A stretch of 7,174 nucleotides of DNA. It comes from Pseudomonadota bacterium (GTDB lineage: Bacteria > Pseudomonadota > Gammaproteobacteria > Steroidobacterales > Steroidobacteraceae). Below are positions 1 through 4,693 of the stretch, one piece after another; position 1 is the stretch's first letter; every line of letters begins with the position of its first letter. Where the stretch lies: positions 1 through 7,174 of the forward strand of contig JAJXWE010000069.1 of NCBI GenBank assembly GCA_021781775.1, written 5' to 3'. The notes under the pieces were generated by a model, which did no database searches, was not told where the DNA came from, and saw only the letters and a list, made by a program, of their open reading frames with translations. Made by a program: the position numbers and the translations under genes.

Positions 1-743
1 TAATAGCTCTCGTAGGCGAGCACCGTGCCGCCCCAGGTCGTCGCCAGTCCGATCAGCGCGGCGAGCGCAATTGCGCTCACGGGGCGCCGTGCCACCCGCA
101 ACGCGGCGGCAGCCGGCCCGATCAGCAGCGCCGTGGACAGGATCGCCCCGACCGTCATCGCCGAGAGCGCCACGGCCAGCGCGAGTGCCACTGAATGGGT
201 AAGCGCGACGGCCCGCACGCGAATGCCCTGGGCACGTGCCAGGTCCGCCGAGAGTGTGCTCACCAGCAGCGGCCGGTGGATGACGGCGCTTGCCAGGAGC
301 GCCACCCCCGCCACGGCGAGCGCCAGAGGCACGATGCCGGCCGGAATCGCGAACATCGAGCCAAAAAGCACCGTCACCGCTGCGCCGCTGACGCTGTGCA
401 CGGTCGCATCGAAATACAGCAGCAGCGCGGCCAGGCCCAGCCCCGCCCCGAGCACCACGCCGGTGAGCAGATCGCGCTCGCGTGCGCTGCGCACGTCGGC
501 CCACTCCATGACGCCGGCCGCGGCGGCGGCCATGGCCAAAAATCCGAGCAGCGGGTTCACCCCGATCAGGTAGGCGGCCGAACCGCCTGCGCTGCTGACA
601 TCGGCGAGCGCATGTGCGGCGAACGCCTGGCGGCGCATCACCGTTGCAACGCCCACCACCGCGCACACCAGCGCTGCGCCGCCACCGATGCTGAGCGCGA
701 TGCGCATCGGCTCGTTGCTGAGAAAACTCGGTAGGAAGACCAT
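1..743 (-). CDS. Metal (Zn/Mn/Fe) ABC transporter permease, ZnuB/MntB family, 3' end cut by window
   Basis: This is the inner-membrane channel subunit of a cluster-9 (ABC-3 family) divalent metal importer. The reading frame is open from an ATG at 743 to the window edge and gives 247 residues. Family members are usually about 260-290 residues, so only the C-terminal end should be missing. Hydrophobic segments lie near residues 15-36, 57-80, 92-111, 131-155, 183-213 and 222-243. Family-like stretches include RRQAFAAHALADVSSAG (37-53) followed by GVNPLLG, VLFGS (125-129), DLARAQGI (167-174) and VGAILSTALLIGPAAA (198-213). The start lies 22 bp after the ATPase stop and has no clear Shine-Dalgarno sequence, so translation coupled to the ATPase gene is likely. 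No other plausible start is close. The family assignment is firm, but the transported metal cannot be read from this subunit. Confidence 0.93.
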   Translation of the reverse strand, partial: MVFLPSFLSNEPMRIALSIGGGAALVCAVVGVATVMRRQAFAAHALADVSSAGGSAAYLIGVNPLLGFLAMAAAAAGVMEWADVRSARERDLLTGVVLGAGLGLAALLLYFDATVHSVSGAAVTVLFGSMFAIPAGIVPLALAVAGVALLASAVIHRPLLVSTLSADLARAQGIRVRAVALTHSVALALAVALSAMTVGAILSTALLIGPAAAALRVARRPVSAIALAALIGLATTWGGTVLAYESY

Positions 744-765
744 GTGAGTATCGCGCCCGCGCGCC

Positions 766-1590
766 TCAGGGCACCGGCGCGGTGTGCACCGGATCGCGTT
801 CCACCGCCGCATGGCTCTCCTCGCGCGCCTCGGCGGCGACCACCACGACCCGCCCGTGCACACGGACCACATCGACGTGGTAACCATACAGACCGCTCAA
901 TACCTCGGTGCGCACCACCTCGTCGGCCTTGCCGGCGACGGCCGCGCCGCTCGCCAGATACACGATCCGGTCCATCGCCGGCAGCAGCGGGTTCATGTCG
1001 TGCGCCGAGAGCAGCACGGCGGTCCCTGACTCGCGCGACAGCCGGCGCAGCAACGCCACGATCTCCGCGGTGCTGCGCACATCGAGGTTCGCCAGCGGCT
1101 CATCGAGCAGCAGCAATCGCGGGCGGCGCACCAGCGCGTGCGCAACCAGCACCCGCTGCTGCTGGCCGCCCGAGAGCAGTCCGACCCGCCGGTCGGCAAA
1201 CTGGCTCGCCCCGACCGCCGCGAGCATCTGCTCGACGCGTTCGGCGCGGCTGCGCGAGGGCAGAGTCGGCCCGAGTCGCGCTCCCTCGAGCCCCAGCGCC
1301 ACGACATCGCGGGCGCGCAGCGGCAGTCCGGGATCGAGCTCGATTTTCTGCGGCACGTAGCCGATCCCCCCGGGCAGCGCCCCGCCACCGGCCACCTCGA
1401 TGCACCCCGCATCGAGCGGCACGAACCCGAGGATGGCCCGCAGCAGCGTCGTCTTGCCCGAGCCGTTCGAGCCGATCAGTCCGCAGAACTCCCCCGCCGC
1501 GAGGCTGAAGTTGACTTCCCGCAGCACGGTCCGCCCGCCAAGCGTGACGCATGCCCCCGCGACCGTGAGCGCCGGAGTCGCGCCGCTCAT
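766..1590 (-). CDS. Metal ABC transporter ATP-binding protein, ZnuC/MntA-type
   Basis: This 274-residue protein is the cytoplasmic ATPase that powers metal uptake through the neighbouring permease. All nucleotide-binding motifs are intact: Walker A GSNGSGKT (40-47), Q-loop Gln81 in YVPQK, signature LSGGQQQR (139-146), Walker B LLLLDEP (159-165), D-loop NLD (168-170) and switch His197. The ATG at 1590 is chosen because it gives the normal N-terminus for the family and forms an ATGA overlap with the stop of the binding-protein gene. The frame stays open further upstream to 2238, but that part is antiparallel shadow inside the binding-protein gene. After the core ABC domain there is a tail (about 236-274) with a valine-rich strand and a charged end, which is longer than the minimal ZnuC fold. 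The function of the tail is unknown. Assignment to metal import rests on the operon and on overall similarity. Confidence 0.95.
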   Translation of the reverse strand: MSGATPALTVAGACVTLGGRTVLREVNFSLAAGEFCGLIGSNGSGKTTLLRAILGFVPLDAGCIEVAGGGALPGGIGYVPQKIELDPGLPLRARDVVALGLEGARLGPTLPSRSRAERVEQMLAAVGASQFADRRVGLLSGGQQQRVLVAHALVRRPRLLLLDEPLANLDVRSTAEIVALLRRLSRESGTAVLLSAHDMNPLLPAMDRIVYLASGAAVAGKADEVVRTEVLSGLYGYHVDVVRVHGRVVVVAAEAREESHAAVERDPVHTAPVP

Positions 1591-2528
1591 CGGGGCGGTT
1601 CCGCGCCAAGAGTGCGCGTCGAGACACCGTGCGCAACGGCCGCATCCAGCGCGCGGGTCTCGGCGAGCATCCACGACTGGTAGTGATAGCCGGGCTGGGG
1701 CATGGTCTCGTAGACCCCCACGACCGGGATGTGCTGCGCGATCGCGAGCTGCAGGAACGAGGCGGTGAGCGGACCGGTCACCTGCTGGTTGTAGATGAGC
1801 ACCTTGACCTCCCGGCGACGCAGCAGCGCCCGCATCGTCGCCACGTCCTGCGGCGCCGGATCGGTGCCATTCATGACGGCGAGCTGCAGCGCCAGTGGCG
1901 TCAGAATGCGCCAGCCCGCCGCCTCGAGCAGCGCGTTGGCGACCGGCTCGACGACCGCCACGGGCGTGTACGGGTAACGGCTGCGCAGGGCGGCGAGTGC
2001 CGCCTTCCATGGAGCGAGCGACGCAGTGAAGCGCTGCGCATTGGCGCGGAAGATTGCGGCGTGAGACGGGTCCAGCGCGGCGAACGCCTGCGCGGCGGCC
2101 TCGGCCACCGCGGGCATGGTCCTCGGGTCGTACCACAGGTGCGGATTGACCGTGTCGCGGGGCACGGCGAGTAACGCGCGCACGTCGATGACCTGGCGGT
2201 GAGTATTCGGCGTCGCGGCCATGATGCGCTGGATCCACGCATCATAGCCGAGCCCGTTCAACACAACGACCGAGGCGCCGGCGACCTCGCGCGCGACCCG
2301 AGGACTGGCCTCGAATGAGTGTGGATCGGTGTTGGGATTATTGAGGATCGCGCGCACCGTGACGTACGGTCCGCCCACCTGGGCGAGCACGTCGGCGTAC
2401 TGGCTCTCGACGCCGATCGCCACCGGCGTGAGGGACGCGTGCGGCTGCGCGCAGCCCGCGGCGAGCAGCGCCGCGAGCGCGGCCAGGACGAAACGCAACC
2501 AGCGCTGCGGGCAAGTGCACACTCCCAT
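1587..2528 (-). CDS. Metal-binding lipoprotein of a ZnuA/MntC-type ABC importer (cluster 9 SBP)
   Basis: This 313-residue substrate-binding protein is predicted to sit in the periplasm, anchored by lipid, and to deliver a divalent metal to the permease. The N-terminus has an Arg followed by a hydrophobic run and a lipobox LAAGC with Cys26 as the lipidation site. Family landmarks include DPHSFEASP (His70), NPHLWYDP (His130), a VVEP segment (Glu194) and VYETMPQPGYHYQSWM (Glu274). From family knowledge, ZnuA proteins use three His plus Asp, whereas Mn-binding relatives use His, His, Glu, Asp. Here I infer His70, His130, Glu194 and Glu274. There is no His-rich loop typical of many ZnuA proteins. 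It is the first gene of the operon and overlaps the ATPase gene by 4 bp. No Shine-Dalgarno sequence precedes the ATG at 2528. A candidate -10 box ends only 6 bp upstream, so a leaderless start is possible. A later start at the GTG codon of residue 3 is the main alternative. Confidence 0.93.
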   Translation of the reverse strand: MGVCTCPQRWLRFVLAALAALLAAGCAQPHASLTPVAIGVESQYADVLAQVGGPYVTVRAILNNPNTDPHSFEASPRVAREVAGASVVVLNGLGYDAWIQRIMAATPNTHRQVIDVRALLAVPRDTVNPHLWYDPRTMPAVAEAAAQAFAALDPSHAAIFRANAQRFTASLAPWKAALAALRSRYPYTPVAVVEPVANALLEAAGWRILTPLALQLAVMNGTDPAPQDVATMRALLRRREVKVLIYNQQVTGPLTASFLQLAIAQHIPVVGVYETMPQPGYHYQSWMLAETRALDAAVAHGVSTRTLGAEPPR

Positions 2529-2534
2529 CTACAA

Positions 2535-2564
2535 ATGATACGTTGTATCAGTTGGCGCCGTCCA
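2535..2564 (-). promoter_or_regulatory. Candidate sigma70-like promoter of the metal-transport operon
   Basis: On the minus strand, TATCAT (2540-2535) matches the -10 consensus at 5 of 6 positions. TGGACG (2564-2559) matches the -35 consensus at 4 of 6, with an 18-bp spacer. The -10 lies inside the Fur-like repeat, as expected for a repressible promoter. A start 7 bp beyond the -10 would fall on the A of the ATG at 2528, which would make the transcript leaderless. The -35 is weak, so the exact promoter is uncertain. Confidence 0.4.
2536..2550. promoter_or_regulatory. Candidate Fur-family metal-regulator operator upstream of the metal-transport operon
   Basis: The site TGATACGTTGTATCA contains perfect 6-bp arms (TGATAC and GTATCA) around 3 bp. 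Read as a 7-1-7 repeat it matches in 6 of 7 arm positions, and its outer TGATA/TATCA bases equal those of the classic Fur-type box TGATAATnATTATCA. It lies in the 46-bp gap before the binding-protein gene and ends 7 bp from its ATG. Binding by Fur, Zur, Mur or another metal sensor is an inference from sequence shape and position. Confidence 0.6.
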
Positions 2565-2574
2565 GGCATCGCCG

Positions 2575-3336
2575 TCAGTCGAGGCGCACTCCACCGTTGA
2601 CGCCAATGGTCTGGCCGGTGATGAATGCGTTGCCCAGCACCATCAGCACCGCCTGAGCGACCTCCTCGGGCGTGCCCAGCCGGCCCACCGGTATGCGCCG
2701 GAAGGCCTCGGTCTGCAGGAGAGGTCCCGCCATGTCGGTTGCGATCGGACCGGGCGCGAGGGCGTTGACCGTGACGCCCTCGGCGGCGAGGCGTGCCGCA
2801 TAGCCGCGTGTGAGACCCTCGAGGCCGGCCTTCGCGGCGTTGTAGTGCACCCCGACCACACCGGGACCGCGCGCCGCCGCCGAGGAGATGTTCACGACCC
2901 GCCCACGGCGCTGCGCGCGCAGGGTCGCCAGCGCCGCCTGTGTGCACAGGAATGCCGCCTTGAGATTGACCGCAATCGCCCGGTCGAACTCGGCCTCATC
3001 GAGATCCTCGAGCCCGCGGGGCGTTGCCACGCCGGCATTGTTGATGAGAATCTCGAGCGGACCGAGCTCGCGTGCCACGCGCGCCATCATCTCCTCCACA
3101 GCGCTGCGTACCGACACGTCCGCGACGATGACGATCGCGCGACGGCCCATCGCGCGCAGCGACGTGGCGAGTTCCTCGGCCTGCGCCGCGCGGCTGCGGC
3201 AATTGAGCGCGACGTCCGCTCCGGCCTGTCCGAGCGCGAGCGCAATCGCACGGCCAATGCCGCGCGAGGCCCCGGTCACCAGCGCCACCCGGCCACTGAG
3301 ATCGATCCTCTGGGATGTCATGTGGAGCGCAATCAT
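2575..3336 (-). CDS. Short-chain dehydrogenase/reductase, FabG-like (classical SDR)
   Basis: This NAD(P)H-dependent oxidoreductase of 253 residues has the normal length for a classical SDR. The Rossmann dinucleotide-binding motif TGASRGIG is at residues 21-28, the NNAG motif at 99-102, and the catalytic tetrad is Asn124, Ser152, Tyr165 and Lys169 (in YNAAK). The Ser-Tyr spacing of 13 is typical. A PGPIATDM segment follows at 195-202, and the C-terminus keeps the usual FITGQTIGVNGG pattern. The Arg at 25 and a basic NCRSR stretch at 45-49 resemble NADPH-using FabG enzymes; this cofactor choice is inferred. Two ATGs are possible, 3336 and 3321, neither with a clear ribosome site; the shorter product still contains the whole fold. 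It lies 46 bp upstream of the metal operon on the same strand, so some read-through is possible. The substrate is unknown: 3-oxoacyl-ACP reduction or another alcohol/ketone conversion. Confidence 0.93.
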   Translation of the reverse strand: MIALHMTSQRIDLSGRVALVTGASRGIGRAIALALGQAGADVALNCRSRAAQAEELATSLRAMGRRAIVIVADVSVRSAVEEMMARVARELGPLEILINNAGVATPRGLEDLDEAEFDRAIAVNLKAAFLCTQAALATLRAQRRGRVVNISSAAARGPGVVGVHYNAAKAGLEGLTRGYAARLAAEGVTVNALAPGPIATDMAGPLLQTEAFRRIPVGRLGTPEEVAQAVLMVLGNAFITGQTIGVNGGVRLD

Positions 3337-3338
3337 TC

Positions 3339-3354
3339 TGCGGCGATCGCCGCA
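3339..3354. promoter_or_regulatory. Perfect 16-bp palindrome upstream of the SDR gene
   Basis: TGCGGCGATCGCCGCA is a perfect 16-bp palindrome without a spacer. It sits 2 bp upstream of the longer SDR start and just downstream of a possible -10 box (TACAAT, minus strand, 3368-3363, 5 of 6 consensus positions). No good -35 is visible for that box. The palindrome could be an operator for a dimeric regulator. GC-rich DNA makes palindromes of this kind less surprising, so the role is only suggested. Confidence 0.35.
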
Positions 3355-3386
3355 TGCGCACCATTGTACGCGCGCAAGTGCCCCGC

Positions 3387-3415
3387 TTGAGCCGCCCGCC
3401 GTGCAGTGGTAGAAG
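3387..3415 (+). promoter_or_regulatory. Weak candidate promoter for the orphan lipoprotein gene
   Basis: TTGAGC (3387-3392) and TAGAAG (3410-3415) are separated by 17 bp and each match the sigma70 consensus at 4 of 6 positions. They lie about 50 bp upstream of the lipoprotein start. The match is weak and unsupported by anything else. Confidence 0.25.
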
Positions 3416-3455
3416 CGCTCGCGGGCTCACCGCGCATGCTGCGCCCCGGCCACCG

Positions 3456-3461
3456 AAGGAG
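3456..3461 (+). promoter_or_regulatory. Ribosome binding site deciding the start of the orphan lipoprotein
   Basis: AAGGAG lies 4 bp before the ATG at 3466 and 7 bp before a second ATG at 3469. It argues for these starts and against the upstream in-frame ATG at 3406, which has no such site and would place about 20 polar, basic residues before the signal peptide. Confidence 0.8.
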
Positions 3462-3465
3462 AACC

Positions 3466-4107
3466 ATGATGAGCCGAACCGTTCTGCGCGACCTCGCCTG
3501 CGCGGCGCTCTGCGCGCTCGCCCTCGACGGCTGCGGCGCCGCCGGACACCCGGGTCGCCTCGATCCGGCTGCCGCGACGCTCTCGCCCCGCGCGCTCGCC
3601 TCGCTCTCGAACTATCGCGCACGGCTGACCAGCGGCGCCGGTCCGTACCGCATGACGATCCGCACCCAGGTGCACAGTCCCGAGAACTGGGCCGCCGAGA
3701 GCGGATTGACGGTGCTGCACATCGGCCCGAGCAGCTACGTGCGCTTCGGGCAGCAGTGGTTCCCCCACCCAGATGCGCCGCAGACCTACGCGCAGAACAA
3801 CCTGCCGGCCTTCGCGCGGCAGTTCTTTGCCATGACGCGGGTGAGCGGCGCCCGGGTGCGTCGCGGTCCACCGTGCCGGCAGGCGGGTCTCGCCGGTCAC
3901 ACCTGGACGGTGAGCTCCTCGGGCGGCACGTCGTTCGGGGAGAAGCTGGTCGCCTGCGTGGCCGATGCCGGCGGCGCGCTGCTGAGACTTGCGGTCACGG
4001 CGAGCAGCACCGCCATGGCCGGGCAGTACGCGAGCGAGGTCTACGAGATCACCGCCGTGGGCGGTGTCGCGCCGTTTCAGGTGCCGGTGTACGGCGCGCG
4101 CAGCTGA
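3466..4107 (+). CDS. Hypothetical secreted lipoprotein, about 213 aa
   Basis: I do not recognise this family. The 213-residue product begins with a short Arg-containing n-region and a hydrophobic segment, then ALDGC with Cys23 as a possible lipidation site. Asp at the -2 position is unusual for a lipobox, so cleavage is less certain. The mature part has alternating polar and hydrophobic strands (for example PYRMTIRTQVHSPENW near 60-75 and GLTVLHIGPSSYVRFGQQW near 80-98). This would suit a beta-rich periplasmic fold of the LolA/LppX kind; that comparison is speculative. Two cysteines, Cys137 and Cys164, could form a disulfide. If the second ATG is used the protein is one residue shorter. It is transcribed away from the SDR and converges with the rhodanese gene, with only 13 bp between stops, so it is probably a single-gene unit. 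Confidence 0.8.
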   Translation: MMSRTVLRDLACAALCALALDGCGAAGHPGRLDPAAATLSPRALASLSNYRARLTSGAGPYRMTIRTQVHSPENWAAESGLTVLHIGPSSYVRFGQQWFPHPDAPQTYAQNNLPAFARQFFAMTRVSGARVRRGPPCRQAGLAGHTWTVSSSGGTSFGEKLVACVADAGGALLRLAVTASSTAMAGQYASEVYEITAVGGVAPFQVPVYGARS

Positions 4108-4120
4108 GCCGGCGCGCGCC
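4093..4120. repeat. GC-rich inverted repeat at the convergent gene junction
   Basis: GGCGCGCG (4093-4100) and CGCGCGCC (4113-4120) are perfect 8-bp arms around a 12-nt loop that includes the lipoprotein stop codon. The stem lies between two convergent genes and could help end transcription in both directions. No T-run follows on either strand, so it is not a standard intrinsic terminator. Confidence 0.35.
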
Positions 4121-4510
4121 TCACGGGTGGCCGGTGCGCACCCGGCCGGTCGACGGATCGAGGCGCGTCACGGCAAGACCGGCGTTCTTCCAGGCGGCGA
4201 TGCCGCCGGCCAGATGCGCCGCCTCGGGCAGACCGATCGCGAGCACCAGGCGGGCCGCCTGCGCTGAGCGCCGGCCGGTGCCGCACTGAAACACGATCCG
4301 CTTGGCGCCATCGAGCGGCAGACTGTGCGGATCGAATCCCGACAGCGGGCACAGCAGCGCCCCCGGGATGCGCTCGGCCTCGAACTCCCCGGGCTCGCGC
4401 ACGTCGATGAGCACGCCTCGGCGCGTACGCAGCAGCTCGTGAACCTGTGCGGCATCGAGCTCGTGCAGCGTGCCGTGCCCGTGGGCGGGGGTATACGAAG
4501 ACTCTCTCAT
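4121..4510 (-). CDS. Single-domain rhodanese-like sulfurtransferase
   Basis: This 129-residue cytoplasmic protein has one rhodanese domain covering roughly residues 15-116. Landmarks are VLIDVREPGEFEAERIPGA (33-51) and the active-site loop CGTGRRS (76-82), with Cys76 as the expected persulfide carrier. They are followed by AHLAGGIAAWKNAGL (98-112). The six-residue active-site loop length is that of sulfur-handling rhodaneses rather than the longer loop of Cdc25-like phosphatases. The likely role is transfer of sulfane sulfur from thiosulfate or a persulfide to cyanide, thiols or a protein acceptor; the physiological partner is not visible here. No persulfide dioxygenase or sulfide quinone reductase gene is adjacent. 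The ATG at 4510 is the natural start; a GGAG sits about 12 bp upstream, rather far. The gene is divergent from the GH92 gene across an AT-rich control region. Confidence 0.92.
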   Translation of the reverse strand: MRESSYTPAHGHGTLHELDAAQVHELLRTRRGVLIDVREPGEFEAERIPGALLCPLSGFDPHSLPLDGAKRIVFQCGTGRRSAQAARLVLAIGLPEAAHLAGGIAAWKNAGLAVTRLDPSTGRVRTGHP

Positions 4511-4570
4511 GAGGAAGGGCGACTCCGTCTGGACGTGACGCGTTCAACTCGGCCGCGCGCGCGGCGCCGC

Positions 4571-4598
4571 TAGTATATCAATTTATTCTAATATATTG
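4571..4598. promoter_or_regulatory. AT-rich divergent promoter/operator region between rhodanese and GH92 genes
   Basis: A 28-bp island with only 3 G/C bases stands in an otherwise very GC-rich 183-bp gap. It contains an imperfect inverted repeat: AGTATATCAA (4572-4581) and CTAATATATT (4588-4597) agree at 7 of 10 arm positions, the three differences being transitions, around a 6-bp spacer. On the minus strand TATACT (4577-4572) matches a -10 box at 5 of 6 positions and would serve the rhodanese gene. On the plus strand TATATT (4592-4597), also 5 of 6, could serve GH92. No convincing -35 is seen for either. An ArsR-type regulator is one possibility, because rhodanese genes are often under such control. 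Confidence 0.5.
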
Positions 4599-4606
4599 CG
4601 GCCAAC

Positions 4607-4623
4607 GCCCGGCAAACCCGGGC
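4607..4623 (+). repeat. Short GC hairpin in the GH92 leader
   Basis: GCCCGG and CCGGGC form a perfect 6-bp stem around a 5-nt loop (CAAAC). It would lie near the 5' end of a GH92 transcript if the AT-rich region is its promoter. It may stabilise the message or be chance; there is no T-run for a terminator. Confidence 0.25.
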
Positions 4624-4681
4624 ACCGCGCCTGGCTTGCGTCTTCGCCCAATGGCGTTACCCTACCGCCTCCCGAGAACGC

Positions 4682-4687
4682 GAGGAG
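4682..4687 (+). promoter_or_regulatory. Ribosome binding site of the GH92 gene
   Basis: GAGGAG lies 6 bp before the ATG at 4694. This is a strong match at good spacing, and it fixes the start just ahead of a well-formed signal peptide. Confidence 0.8.
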
Positions 4688-4693
4688 CCCGAG

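Noticed and set aside
25..734. Two overlapping plus-strand open frames at the left edge.
   Set aside because: They are antisense to the permease, whose membrane segments and family motifs are clear even though it has no stop within the window.
744..1508. A 254-codon plus-strand frame opposite the ATPase gene.
   Set aside because: The product is almost entirely Arg, Pro, Ala and Ser, as expected for a frame shadow; the opposite strand holds an intact ABC ATPase.
1591..2238. An N-terminal extension of the ATPase frame upstream of its ATG at 1590.
   Set aside because: It overlaps the binding-protein gene in another frame on the same strand, has no ABC sequence features, and ignores the ATGA junction.
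3344..3351. GCGATCGC core resembling the cyanobacterial HIP1 octamer.
   Set aside because: It is a single occurrence within a longer palindrome, and nothing else suggests a cyanobacterium.
3406..3465. An upstream in-frame ATG that would lengthen the orphan lipoprotein by 20 residues.
   Set aside because: It has no ribosome binding site and would bury the signal peptide behind a polar, basic stretch. AAGGAG at 3456-3461 supports the ATG at 3466 or 3469.
4077..4547. An alternative minus-strand frame across the rhodanese gene.
   Set aside because: It is Arg/Ala-rich without domain features, while the neighbouring frame encodes a complete rhodanese with its active-site Cys.
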